A stretch of DNA of 51,712 bases from Pseudomonadota bacterium. GTDB taxonomy: Bacteria; Pseudomonadota; Alphaproteobacteria; Reyranellales; Reyranellaceae. The stretch covers positions 1 to 51,712 of the forward strand of contig JAFEFF010000211.1 of assembly GCA_018240745.1 (NCBI GenBank), read 5' to 3'. Shown piece by piece: positions 1 to 8,054 of this stretch. The stretch's first letter is position 1. Each line of letters begins with the position of its first letter. Both the position numbers and the translations under genes were made by a program. The notes beneath the pieces were generated by a model. The model was not told the origin of the DNA. It did not search any database and saw nothing but the letters and a program-made list of their open reading frames with translations.

Positions 1-511
1 CCTCTGCCGTGGCGGTTCGGCCATCCGAAAAGGCCGCCGTCACCTCGCCGGCGGTCTGACGCAGCTCTGTCAGCCTGCAATTCATGTGCACGGTGATCGG
101 GCAGGGCAACCCGCTGCCGGGACCGAACTCGAACACCCGCTTGTACAGGCACATCAACAGGTCCAGCCGGTGCATGTGATGAAACCCGGCGCCGTCGCCC
201 GCCGCGGTGACATGATCGAACGGCCGCTTCGTCATGCTGCCATCGGCGTTGAACTGCCGGGTCGACTCCAGGATTGCCGCCCGGCCACCGTCGATCGCAC
301 CATCGGGGCCCTTGGGATCCCCGCCATCGAGGTCGACGCCCAGCCAACGACATATCCGCGCCCCGTTGGGCGGGACGTTCAACCCGGCGCCTGCAGTGCT
401 GGGCACTTTCGTCTGCTCGTAGACATCGACCGACGCGAAGACGCCGGACTGTCGCAGCGCCAACGCCGTCATCAACCCGCCCATTCCCGCACCGACGATC
501 ACGGCTCGCAT
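1..511 (-). CDS. FAD-dependent monooxygenase, N-terminal part (runs off left edge)
   Basis: Reading leftwards from ATG at 511, about 170 codons are open to the window edge. Residues 4-12 are VIVGAGMGG, the dinucleotide-binding motif of class A flavoprotein hydroxylases (salicylate / p-hydroxybenzoate hydroxylase fold). They are followed by YEQT, GAGLNVPPNG and MHRLDLL, which in this family lie in the FAD-binding domain and the arginine-bearing loop. Such enzymes use NAD(P)H and oxygen to hydroxylate aromatic rings in the cytoplasm. The C-terminal half, which would carry the GD FAD-ribityl motif, lies outside the window, so the substrate cannot be guessed. The gene lies 187 bp downstream of a same-strand phosphoesterase. 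The family call is firm; whether the gene is complete is unknown. Confidence 0.85.
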   Translation of the reverse strand, partial: MRAVIVGAGMGGLMTALALRQSGVFASVDVYEQTKVPSTAGAGLNVPPNGARICRWLGVDLDGGDPKGPDGAIDGGRAAILESTRQFNADGSMTKRPFDHVTAAGDGAGFHHMHRLDLLMCLYKRVFEFGPGSGLPCPITVHMNCRLTELRQTAGEVTAAFSDGRTATAE

Positions 512-698
512 GCTGTCGTCCTCCGAGTAAGCCAACGCACCGATTTCCCGCAAATGACCCGACCTGCCTGAGCAGACGTGAGCGTAACATGGAGAAACCT
601 GCGCTCGCAGTGTTGGAGCGCTTCCCATTTCTGCCTCTCACGGCGATTGCAGCGGCGATTCCGTCGCCGATTGGGCGGCTCGCCCGTCCGCGTGAACG

Positions 699-1289
699 CT
701 ATCGACCGACGGGCAGCGCCGGAAAGTCGCGCACCACGACCTCCTCCGTCACCGTGTCGAGGACGGCGCAGCTCAACTGCCCGCCGTTGCGCGGGTCGCG
801 GGCCTCGCCGGCCGAGCCGGGATTGACCACCAGCACTCGGCCGACGCGACGGACGAGCTGCCGGTGCGTGTGGCCGTAGAGCACGATATCGGCGTCGGCC
901 TCGCCAAATCGTTCCAACGCCGAGCTGTGGGGCAGCACATAGCTGCCGCGCGGCTCCCACGGCGTCGAGTGCACCAGCAGGATGCGCTTGCCGCCGATCC
1001 GCAGCTCGCGCCGATGCGGCCGTTCGGCGAGCCACTCGAGCAAGGACCGGTCGATGTCCGCGCGGGAACGCGCCCGCACGCCGGCCGCGCCGAGGAACAC
1101 CTCCTCGTGGTTGCCCTGGATGGTGAACGCGTCGAGCTCACGCAGCCGGCCGATCACCGCATTGGAGAAGCTGTACTCGGAGATGCTGTCGCCGAGGCAC
1201 AGCAGCGCATCGATCGGGCCCATGATCTCGAGCGCGCGATCGAGGCCATCGATGTTGCAATGCAGGTCGGAGACGATGCCGAGCTTCAA
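699..1289 (-). CDS. YfcE/MJ0936-type metallophosphoesterase
   Basis: A 196-residue calcineurin-like phosphoesterase. All expected metal-binding blocks are visible in order: SDLH near residue 7, LGD near 31, GNHE near 59, VHS near 108, GHTH near 138 and NPGSAGEARD near 155. The length fits the small YfcE/MJ0936 subfamily, which hydrolyses phosphodiesters in vitro with Mn or Ni. Physiological substrates are mostly unknown. The start is a TTG (antisense CAA at 1287-1289) with GAGG about six bases upstream; no better in-frame start is closer. The gene diverges from the VOC gene at 1397 across a 107-bp gap that must hold both promoters. Confidence 0.9.
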   Translation of the reverse strand: MKLGIVSDLHCNIDGLDRALEIMGPIDALLCLGDSISEYSFSNAVIGRLRELDAFTIQGNHEEVFLGAAGVRARSRADIDRSLLEWLAERPHRRELRIGGKRILLVHSTPWEPRGSYVLPHSSALERFGEADADIVLYGHTHRQLVRRVGRVLVVNPGSAGEARDPRNGGQLSCAVLDTVTEEVVVRDFPALPVGR

Positions 1290-1396
1290 CGGAGGCCTCG
1301 AGCGGCAGGCGGATCGATCTTATCGAGGTGGTCTTCTGCGTCTACCCTCCGTGCCGCGAACGTACTATTGCTGTGCCCGATGAACAGGAGGCCACC

Positions 1397-1891
1397 ATGA
1401 TCCATCACCTGTCGATCGCCGCGCGTGACCCGAAGCACTCCGCCGAGGTTCTGGCGGAGATCATGGGCGGCAAGGCGGTGCCGTTCCCGCCCAACCCGGG
1501 CAGCTTCTTCGCGTTGCAGCTCGACGACCACGGCTCCGGAGTCGAGGTCTATCCGGCCGGGACCGAATTGCAGCCCGCCGGCGAGGAAGGCGGCAGCTTC
1601 GTCAGGAAGCCCCGGGAGGGGCGCGGCTTCGGCGCCACGCACTTCGCGCTCAGTGTCGCGACCGACGCCGGCAAGGTGAAACAGATTGCCGAGCGCGCCG
1701 GCTGGCATTGTGTGACCTGCAGCCGCGGGCCGTTCCACGTGATCGAGGTCTGGGTCGAGAACGATACGATGGTCGAGGTCCTGCCGCCGGACTTCGCGGC
1801 CGAATACCTGGCCTGGACCCGCCCCGACTCGGTCGCGACCCGCATGGCCGACGCGCCGCGCTCATCCGCCCGCCGCGCTCGCTCGGCCTAG
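1397..1891 (+). CDS. VOC (glyoxalase/bleomycin-resistance) superfamily protein
   Basis: A 164-residue protein beginning MIHHLSIAARDP, with a second repeat around GATHFALSV and VEVWVENDTMVEVLPP. This is the paired beta-alpha-beta-beta-beta layout of the VOC superfamily. Members bind a divalent metal with His/Glu residues contributed by both repeats; H3 or H4, H80-region and E123-region residues are candidates. The superfamily covers isomerases, dioxygenases and antibiotic-binding proteins, so no reaction can be assigned. ATG at 1397 is preferred over upstream starts because AGGAGG lies at 1385-1390. The Arg/Ser/Ala-rich tail after about residue 150 looks disordered. Confidence 0.8.
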   Translation: MIHHLSIAARDPKHSAEVLAEIMGGKAVPFPPNPGSFFALQLDDHGSGVEVYPAGTELQPAGEEGGSFVRKPREGRGFGATHFALSVATDAGKVKQIAERAGWHCVTCSRGPFHVIEVWVENDTMVEVLPPDFAAEYLAWTRPDSVATRMADAPRSSARRARSA

Positions 1892-2234
1892 CTCACAGGT
1901 AGACTGTCGAGTAGATCTCGTAAGGCAGAGCACAGGGTCGCGCGGAGCAGGCCGCCGCCGCCGCGCAACGATGTCCGACGCCATTTTGTCTACTGCGCGG
2001 CGTCGTTCTGCGGGGCGTCGTTCTGCGGGGCAGGCGAACCGGCGCGGCCGATCGCCGGGAGCGACAGAGCTTGCAAGTAGGAGGGGGAGCGCCCATGTTG
2101 GGTTGGTCGATACACGGACTGACGATCTGGCCGCCCTGTCTCTTCTGCGGCCGTCTCCGATATCCCGAAACAATGCGATTTCGACGGGCTTCCCTTTTCG
2201 GGGCAGCCAGCAGCCCATGCCCGAAAGGCACCCT
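1892..2234 (+). other. Long leader region upstream of the cold-shock gene
   Basis: This 343-bp stretch lies between the VOC stop and the cold-shock start. It holds a 15-bp tandem duplication (2001-2030) and a purine-rich GGAGGGGGA run (2080-2088) followed by an ATG at 2095 that opens a short frame ending at 2253, overlapping the cold-shock start. Long structured 5' leaders are typical of cspA-family mRNAs. I see no convincing -35/-10 pair, and codon third positions do not look like protein coding in any frame. Confidence 0.4.
2001..2030. repeat. 15-bp perfect tandem duplication
   Basis: The unit CGTCGTTCTGCGGGG occurs twice head to tail (2001-2015 and 2016-2030) in non-coding DNA about 205 bp before the cold-shock start codon. 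Two copies only; it is probably a slippage duplication, and could alter leader RNA folding. Confidence 0.85.
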
Positions 2235-2444
2235 ATGTCTCAAGGAACCGTAAAGTGGTTCAACTCCGCCAAGGGCTTCGGCTTCATCAAGCCGGATGAC
2301 GGCAGCGCCGATGCCTTTGTCCATATCAGCGCGGTCGAACGGGCCGGCCTGCCGCATCTGACCGAGGGACAGAAGCTCTCGTTCGAGCTGGTCCCCGACC
2401 GCCGCGGCAAGATGTCGGCCGAGAATTTGAAGCCCGTCGCCTGA
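2235..2444 (+). CDS. CspA-family cold-shock protein
   Basis: A 69-residue single cold-shock domain (OB fold). MSQGTVKWFNSAKGFGFI carries RNP1 (KGFGFI), and AFVHIS is RNP2. These are the aromatic-rich strands that bind single-stranded RNA and DNA and melt RNA structure. The length is normal for CspA proteins. ATG at 2235 is chosen because homologues start with M-x-x-G-x-V-K-W-F; the frame stays open upstream but without protein-like content. The Shine-Dalgarno sequence is weak (AAAGG), so translation may depend on the leader, as known for cspA genes. Family is certain, paralogue name is not. Confidence 0.95.
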   Translation: MSQGTVKWFNSAKGFGFIKPDDGSADAFVHISAVERAGLPHLTEGQKLSFELVPDRRGKMSAENLKPVA

Positions 2445-2558
2445 TCGGGCGCCGGCAACGGCGTCCCCGTTCTTCGCCGCCGCCGAGGATGTACTGGCGG
2501 CACGTGTGGCGGGGGACGAACCGGATTTTTGCGCGTTCTGCGATGAGGAGGCCGGCCA

Positions 2559-2777
2559 GTGGAAACAAGCAAGGATACTCTTCTGCGAACCGCCGATGCA
2601 CTGCTCGGCGAAGCCCGCCGGGCGCGCAAGCTGTCCCAGGGACGGATATCGGACGCTGATCGCTCGCAATTGCTGGAAGACGCAGAGGAACTCGAAAGGA
2701 GAGCCGCGCGCCTGGAGAAGGACGCGGTCTCCGCGAAGAACGGCGTCTTCGTCGGCCTGCGCCAGGGCGCCCGATGA
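2559..2777 (+). CDS. Small charged helical protein (paralogue of 3491-3691)
   Basis: A 72-residue protein with GTG start at 2559 and a GAGGAGG ribosome site at 2545-2551. It is rich in Ala, Arg, Glu and Leu with no Cys or Trp, and looks like a helical hairpin. The core pattern (TLL-A...RR...I..AD...LL..AE.L..RA..LE..A) is shared almost position for position with the protein at 3491-3691, so the two are paralogues. Its last four bases (ATGA) overlap the start of the next gene, so the two are translationally coupled. I do not recognise a named family. Position after a cold-shock gene hints at a stress role, but that is only inference. Confidence 0.7.
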   Translation: METSKDTLLRTADALLGEARRARKLSQGRISDADRSQLLEDAEELERRAARLEKDAVSAKNGVFVGLRQGAR

Positions 2778-3118
2778 GATTCCTGGGCAAGTTGCGCGGC
2801 AGCGGGACGCTGGCCGCCGCCGACGGGACGATCGGTCCTGCGGACTATGAGCTGGACGGCTACCTGATGCGGCCCGGCGCAGTGGTCGCCTCCGGCGAGC
2901 TGCAGATGGCATGTGGCGCTCTCGACGCGACCGTCGATCGCCCGGGCCTGCGCCTCATCACCGCCGAGGGCCATGTCCTGCCGTTCCGCTTCACCGGAAA
3001 ATCGTCCGACCGCCGGGGGCGGTTCGCGCACATCGACATCTCCGAAGGCTTGCCTGCGGAGGGTGAATGGCGGCGACTGGCGCGTGCGTCAGCCTCCCTT
3101 CCTTCCTCCTCGGAATGA
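2774..3118 (+). CDS. Hypothetical protein, beta-rich
   Basis: A 114-residue protein overlapping the preceding small gene by ATGA. It lacks a signal peptide and membrane segments. Alternating hydrophobic patches (YELDGYLMRPG, VVASGELQMA, LRLITAEGHVLPFRF) suggest a compact beta barrel or sandwich of roughly 95 residues. The last 18 residues (RRLARASASLPSSSE-like) are low complexity and may be an extension gained by read-through into intergenic DNA. Overlap with the upstream helical protein suggests they are made together. No family recognised. Confidence 0.65.
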   Translation: MRFLGKLRGSGTLAAADGTIGPADYELDGYLMRPGAVVASGELQMACGALDATVDRPGLRLITAEGHVLPFRFTGKSSDRRGRFAHIDISEGLPAEGEWRRLARASASLPSSSE

Positions 3119-3490
3119 CTGCCGGCGCGCCGCGAACCCCGCGAGCGCCCTCTCCACAACCAGGTGTCCCTTTGCGTTCAGAACGCACCCTCATCCTCGA
3201 ACGCCTCGTACGGGACGAACTCGCCCTCCAACGTCTTCTCGCCGGCGCGCGCCGGAGTGCGTCTGCCCGCATGTCTGCGCTTCGCCGGACCGTGCCCACC
3301 CCGTCATCGACCGCTTCGACGCCGCGGATCACAGCCTCAGCGGAGGCAAACCCTGGCTCTTTGGAGATATGCGGACTCGATCGCGCGCCCATGCCGCCGG
3401 TCATCCGAAAGCGGGCCGCACCATGAGGCGAGCGGCCGACTGCCGAGTTTTCCCCGACGCCAGACTGTAACCCCGATTGGAGGCGTGCCG
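3119..3490. other. 372-bp non-coding gap, no gene recognised
   Basis: No frame here has a believable start, ribosome site and codon usage together. Short open frames exist on both strands but look like chance in GC-rich DNA. Only the last 12 bases (GGAGG at 3479-3483) have an obvious job, as the ribosome site of the next gene. It could be a decayed gene or hold a promoter for 3491-3691; I cannot tell. Confidence 0.4.
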
Positions 3491-3691
3491 ATGACGACGG
3501 TCGAACAGGAGACGCTGTTGCTGCAAGCGCAGGCGGCCCGTGATCTGGCCCAGCGCTCGCGACGCCAGGCCGAACGTGCCATCAATGCCGATGACCAGGG
3601 ACGCCTTCTGTCCCAGGCCGAGCAACTCGCCAACCGGGCTCGGCAATTGGAAGAAAAGGCCAACAGCCCCCTTCGCCCTGGGATGGAATGA
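3491..3691 (+). CDS. Small charged helical protein (paralogue of 2559-2777)
   Basis: A 66-residue protein with GGAGG seven bases before ATG at 3491. Predicted to be almost wholly helical, Gln/Arg/Ala/Leu-rich, with no aromatic residues. It shares the ETLLLQAQAA...ADDQGRLLSQAEQLANRARQ pattern with the 2559-2777 product at matching spacing. The C-terminus (NSPLRPGME) differs. No family recognised. It ends 70 bp from the convergent stop of the 1049-residue gene; a GCCGG/CCGGC hairpin at 3728-3744 is the only terminator-like feature between them. Confidence 0.7.
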   Translation: MTTVEQETLLLQAQAARDLAQRSRRQAERAINADDQGRLLSQAEQLANRARQLEEKANSPLRPGME

Positions 3692-3761
3692 TCTGCCCTC
3701 CAGGCTCGGCTTGCGACGATCTCTCGGGCCGGCCTGTCTCCGGCGGTCTCTCTCCGAGGCC

Positions 3762-6700
3762 TCATGCCTTGATGGTGAGCTTGCGGATCTTCTCCCCGTC
3801 CTTGCCGTCGACCAGGACGCAGAGCGTCAGTTCGTAGCGGCAGGCCTTCAGGACGAGCTTGGCGACTTTCCGGGAGCGGCTGTGGAAGACGTGCCGTTCG
3901 CCGCAATCGTCGAGCACGAAGCCGGTGAATTCACCGTGGCAGTCGAACAGGACCTCGCAGACCTTGCCGCAGTGTTCGCGCTGGGGCTGATGCGGCAGCG
4001 GCAACGGCGGCACATAGGTCAGCGACGGCGGCACGGCGCTGGAATCGCCACCCAGCCCGTCGACCCGGTCGGAGATATACTTGATGTAGCGAACGAGCAC
4101 CGGGTGCCAGCGATTGGACGGCGACATGTGCTCGAGCCGCCATTTCATGATCGCCAGCGTCGTCTGCTCCGAGGGGAGAATCCGGTCGCCGGTCGTCACC
4201 GGGATGCGGATCTGGAACGTGCCGACGACATAGCGCCACTGCGCGCGGCGCTCCACCTGGATCGGCCGCTCGGTTGGTTGCCGTGACCGGCCCTTGGCGG
4301 TCTGGGGCCCTTTCGCCCTGCCCTCCGGGTGAAACAGGGCGGCGGCGGATCGCAGAATGGGCGGCGGCGGTGGCGCAGCCTTGCCGATGCGGGTGCCCAA
4401 TCGTTTGACGGTCACGTCGAAGACCTGCCCGCTCTGCACCCCCACGGGGAGCTCGATCGTGATGAGGCCGGCGAAGTTCTCGCCGGCGCCGGCGGGAATG
4501 GGGACGTAGCTGACGCCGCGCGTGATCGGGATGCGGATCGTGTTGGCGTCGCTCATGCCGAGCGGCGAGACGCGATAGAAGGTCCTGGCGAGCGCGAGCA
4601 CGTCGCTCGCCTGGACCTGCGGCCAGTAGAGCGAGGCGACCGAGCCTGCCGGCACGTTGCCCCAGTCGATCACCAGCTCGTCCGGATAGATCGCGTTGGG
4701 CCCGGTCGGCGGCTCTACGCCCCGGCCCGGCCGCGTGTCGAAGGTCTGCGGGATGCGATGCGTGGCGGCGGGGCCCGGATTGTCGGAGTGCGTGACCTGG
4801 AGATTGCGCTGCGCGAGCTGGTCCCAGGACAGCGGCGACACGCCCTGGGGGATCGGCGCGTCGTCGAAGGCGATCTGCGCGACGATGCAATGGTGGGTGC
4901 CGTTGAGGTAGGTCTGCACCTGCGCGCCGTTGATGACGTTCGCCGGATCGTAGAGATTGAGGAAGCAGCCGTAATACGCCCACAGCGTGTCCTGACCGTC
5001 GGGTATCGTCAGCTTCTGGATGTTGGGGCCGGTCGTGTAGTCGGTCTGGCTGGAGAAATTGTTGGTGGCGAAGAACGGGATCGAGGTGTTGCCGGCGCCC
5101 AGGCGGGGCGAGCCCGGCTTGCCGGCGGCGTCGGGGTCGGAGAGATAGGCGCCGTTGACGTCGTAGTCGGTGTCGTTGGTCTGGGTCGTGAACAGACGGA
5201 AGAACACCCGCACCTTGTCGGCCTGCGCTCCCGCCGTCCCCTGCAGGCGAACGCGCGCGATCGCAAAGTTGTAGTTGTTGCTGATCGTGATGTTGGGCGG
5301 GAAGACGCCCGTGATCTGCACCGTCAGCGGATTGACCGACGAATCGCCCTGGTTGGCGTCGCTCTGGCCGGGAAGGATCGTCGTGAAGGGATCGGGCCCG
5401 TCCGGATTGGTGAAGCCGTTGGTCTGCGAATTCCAGCGCGACAGCAGGTTCTGCATATAGGTGTAGGCGCCTGAAACGCTGTCGGCCATCGCCGGCACGC
5501 CGGGGATCGGCGTCGCGTTGAGCGCCGGGGTGACGGTGAACACGCGCAGGTCCTGGCTGAGGTACGGGAGATTGGTCAGGTCCTTGTTCAGGTTGGTGAA
5601 GTAGGGGTCGGCGCCGGCGAGCAGCTCGAACTGCATCGTGGCCGTCGAGCCGCTGATCTGGCCGGCCGCGGTATTGAGCGCGATCGTCAGGTCGTAGGTG
5701 TTGCCGCCGCTCGCCGGGAAATACGACGGGACATGCGAGGTGAAGGTGCTGCCGAGCCGGACGTCGAACGGGATTTCGATCCGCTGCGGCGCCGCGTCGG
5801 CGACGCCGCTTTCGAATTTGACGCCGAGCGGGCTCGGACTGATGGTGACCCCCGACAGGTTGAAGAACGATCCGCTGAAGGCGCCCACCGAGACGCCGAG
5901 CGATTGGAACGAGTTCTTGCTGAACCCCTCGATGAACAGCGTGAAGGCTTCGGGGACCAGGCCGCCATGCCTGTCGATGATGTCCTGCGCCTCGTCCTTG
6001 CCGAAGGTGTTCTTGCCGGCGCCGAAGCTCACGCGGGCGATCGGGAACGGATTGTTCCTGTTCGAGCCCGCGATCGATGCCGTCGCCGAGGCGGGATAGA
6101 CGGTTTCGAGCAGGCCGAGGAAGATGGCGAACGGGTCGGAATGGTCCCCGGTCAGGGCGCGGTAGACGCTCGCGAGGTTGGAATCGTAGTTGGAGATGAT
6201 CTGGTTGATGCTGAAGCCGAGCTGGACGTTCAGATAGTAGATGAAGGCGAGCGCGCAGCCGTAGCTGACCGGGTCGCCGTCGCCATGGACGAACGTGCCG
6301 TCGCTGACGGTCGCGCCCGTGAAGGTCGTGTTGACCCAATCCGTCCGCGCCGCGTTCGGCAGGATCGTTCCCTGATTGGGCGAGCCGGTCCCGTTCAGCC
6401 AATTCGCGACGAACGAGCCGTAGTAGTTGTCGTGGCCCTGCTGGAAGCGGGTGATGGCCGACCAATGCGAAAGTCCCTCGCCGCTGCTGTCGCCCGCGTT
6501 CCAGTTGCCGCGGATGCCCATCAGCACCTCGACCCACTCGGCCATGAACACCATAGCGACCCGCTGCCCCGGCAGCGGCGCGTCGCTCATCAGGTTCTGC
6601 GAGTCGAGGCTGATCGGATTGCCGAAGCCGCTGTTGCTGGCGCCCGGGAAGGTGAAGCTGCCGTCCGCATTGGCGGTGTCGGCCTGGTCGAGGCGCACTT

Positions 6701-6911
6701 CCTGGCGATGGGCGGTGCCGAACTGACCGGACGGCGTTCCGAACCAGCCGGTGGTCACGGTGAACTCGTTCTCGACGACGGCGAGCAGGGAATTGGCGTT
6801 GTTCTTGACGTTCGCCTGGTCGGCCAGCGAGTCCTCGTAGCGGACCCAGAAGTTGGTCGTGAACCCCTTGCCTTGGCCGATATCGGTCAGACTGGCGCTG
6901 CTGAGGGCCAT
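3762..6911 (-). CDS. 1049-residue protein of unknown function, multi-domain
   Basis: ATG at 6911 is preferred: GGAG lies seven bases upstream, and 51 upstream codons in the same frame look non-coding. No signal peptide and no clear membrane span, although composition (Asn, Thr, Gly, Ser rich) resembles exported proteins. Visible parts: residues 1-330 with MAEWVEVLMGIRG (123-135), GEGLSHW (144-150) and YGCALAFIYYLNVQLGFS (217-234), a peptidase-like helical layout without a clear HExxH motif; 360-470 beta-rich; 530-730 with NNYNFAIARVR and LAQRNLQ; 735-845 beta-rich; a Pro-rich linker (844-875); then 890-1049. The last 70 residues hold six cysteines (981, 985, 991, 1003, 1024, 1031) against three in the first 970. 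The patterns recall large uncharacterised bacterial proteins, but I name no family. It stands alone, 149 bp from its upstream neighbour. Confidence 0.85.
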   Translation of the reverse strand: MALSSASLTDIGQGKGFTTNFWVRYEDSLADQANVKNNANSLLAVVENEFTVTTGWFGTPSGQFGTAHRQEVRLDQADTANADGSFTFPGASNSGFGNPISLDSQNLMSDAPLPGQRVAMVFMAEWVEVLMGIRGNWNAGDSSGEGLSHWSAITRFQQGHDNYYGSFVANWLNGTGSPNQGTILPNAARTDWVNTTFTGATVSDGTFVHGDGDPVSYGCALAFIYYLNVQLGFSINQIISNYDSNLASVYRALTGDHSDPFAIFLGLLETVYPASATASIAGSNRNNPFPIARVSFGAGKNTFGKDEAQDIIDRHGGLVPEAFTLFIEGFSKNSFQSLGVSVGAFSGSFFNLSGVTISPSPLGVKFESGVADAAPQRIEIPFDVRLGSTFTSHVPSYFPASGGNTYDLTIALNTAAGQISGSTATMQFELLAGADPYFTNLNKDLTNLPYLSQDLRVFTVTPALNATPIPGVPAMADSVSGAYTYMQNLLSRWNSQTNGFTNPDGPDPFTTILPGQSDANQGDSSVNPLTVQITGVFPPNITISNNYNFAIARVRLQGTAGAQADKVRVFFRLFTTQTNDTDYDVNGAYLSDPDAAGKPGSPRLGAGNTSIPFFATNNFSSQTDYTTGPNIQKLTIPDGQDTLWAYYGCFLNLYDPANVINGAQVQTYLNGTHHCIVAQIAFDDAPIPQGVSPLSWDQLAQRNLQVTHSDNPGPAATHRIPQTFDTRPGRGVEPPTGPNAIYPDELVIDWGNVPAGSVASLYWPQVQASDVLALARTFYRVSPLGMSDANTIRIPITRGVSYVPIPAGAGENFAGLITIELPVGVQSGQVFDVTVKRLGTRIGKAAPPPPPILRSAAALFHPEGRAKGPQTAKGRSRQPTERPIQVERRAQWRYVVGTFQIRIPVTTGDRILPSEQTTLAIMKWRLEHMSPSNRWHPVLVRYIKYISDRVDGLGGDSSAVPPSLTYVPPLPLPHQPQREHCGKVCEVLFDCHGEFTGFVLDDCGERHVFHSRSRKVAKLVLKACRYELTLCVLVDGKDGEKIRKLTIKA

Positions 6912-6991
6912 ATCGCATCTCCGTGGCTGACGGCTCTCGGCCGGCTCGAAGGACGCAAGGCCGAACAGTACGCATCCGGTTTCGGCAGGTT

Positions 6992-7012
6992 CCGTGATCA
7001 AACCGTGATCAC
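6992..7012 (-). promoter_or_regulatory. Candidate operator: two CCGTGATCA copies 11 bp apart
   Basis: CCGTGATCA occurs at 6992-7000 and 7003-7011. The same bases read as an inverted repeat, GTGATCA (6994-7000), five-base spacer, TGATCAC (7006-7012). Spacing of one helical turn is typical of a bound dimer or dimer pair. It lies 81-101 bp upstream of the 1049-residue gene. No regulator is identified. Confidence 0.45.
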
Positions 7013-7060
7013 TCGACCGAATGCGAATCCATGGGCGATCGCCGTCGTCGGCGGGCCGAA

Positions 7061-8047
7061 TCACACCTTGCGCAAATCCGCCAACAGCGGCAGCGCCTCG
7101 CTGGCGAAGCGCTCGATCTCCTCGAACCGTTCCTCGTAGGGGCCGACGAAGTCGAGAACGACGTGCCGCGCGCCCGCCTCATGAAACCGGCGGATACTTT
7201 CGACGACCTGCGCCGCCGGCCCGAGCGCACAATAGCGCTGGGCGGCCTTGCGAAAGTCCATCGCGTATCGCCGGCTGAGGGAGATCGTCGCGGCGTCGAG
7301 CGCCTCTTCGTAGGTGTCGTCGACGCGCGTGAACAACAGATGAGCGGTGCCGAAGCCGCGGTCGAAGGAACGGCCGCCGGCCTCGGCGGCGGCGCGAATC
7401 TTGTCCAACCCCTGCCGGAACATGTCGGGCGTCACGACATACGACATCCAACCGTCGGCCAGGGTTGCGGTGCGCCGTAGCGCGGCGTCGGACCGGCCGC
7501 CGCACCAGATCGGCGGGCCGCCCGGCTGGCGGGGCGGCGGTTGCATCATGACTCCCTCGAACTGGAAGAAACGGCCGGCATGGGAGGCCGCCTCCCCGCT
7601 CCACAGCTTGCGCAGCACGGTGAGGCTCTCCGACAGGCGCGCGCCGCGCTCGGCGATGGGCACACCACAGGCCTCGTATTCCTTGGGAAATTCGCCGCCC
7701 ACGCCGACGCCGAATACGAAGCGGCCCTCGGTCAGGTGGTCGAGGGTCGAGACCTGCTTGGCCACCGGCGCAGGATGACGCAACGGCAAGAGGTAGACGC
7801 CGGTGCCGAGCTGCAGGCGGCGACTGACCACCGCGGCCTGCGCAAGCTGAAGCAGGGGATCGAAGATGGAAAGCGGGAAGGAGATGTGGTCGCCCACCCA
7901 AAGGGAATCGTAGCCGCCGCGGTCGACCAGCTCGACCAGCGTGCACATTTCGTCGATGGTCGGCAGCCACGGGCCTTCGGCCGGTTCGGTGCGTCGATGG
8001 ATGGTTTGCACGCCGATGCGCAAACGGTCGTCCAGCGGGAGATCCAT
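7061..8047 (-). CDS. LLM-class flavin-dependent oxidoreductase (luciferase-like)
   Basis: A 328-residue TIM-barrel protein. LRIGVQTIHRR, GYDSLWVGDH, LQLGTGVYLLPLRHP, HLTEGRFVFGVGVGGE and PPIWCGGRSD are the standard strand and loop signatures of bacterial-luciferase-like monooxygenases and F420-dependent oxidoreductases. These use reduced FMN or F420 to oxidise small organic substrates. The sequence cannot say which cofactor or substrate. It starts seven bases after the cyclase stop with AGGTGA upstream, so both genes are probably on one transcript. A luciferase-like enzyme behind a cyclic-AMP gene is an unusual pairing. Confidence 0.9.
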   Translation of the reverse strand: MDLPLDDRLRIGVQTIHRRTEPAEGPWLPTIDEMCTLVELVDRGGYDSLWVGDHISFPLSIFDPLLQLAQAAVVSRRLQLGTGVYLLPLRHPAPVAKQVSTLDHLTEGRFVFGVGVGGEFPKEYEACGVPIAERGARLSESLTVLRKLWSGEAASHAGRFFQFEGVMMQPPPRQPGGPPIWCGGRSDAALRRTATLADGWMSYVVTPDMFRQGLDKIRAAAEAGGRSFDRGFGTAHLLFTRVDDTYEEALDAATISLSRRYAMDFRKAAQRYCALGPAAQVVESIRRFHEAGARHVVLDFVGPYEERFEEIERFASEALPLLADLRKV

Positions 8048-8054
8048 GGCTCAC

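Noticed and set aside
1971..2234. N-terminal extension of the cold-shock protein by 88 codons
   Set aside because: Sequence is Arg/Ser-rich and contains the 15-bp duplication; homologues start at 2235.
3931..6975. A second long minus-strand frame (1014 codons) shifted within the 1049-residue gene
   Set aside because: Arg/Gln/Pro-rich repetitive product; the other frame has balanced composition, a ribosome site and domain-like blocks.
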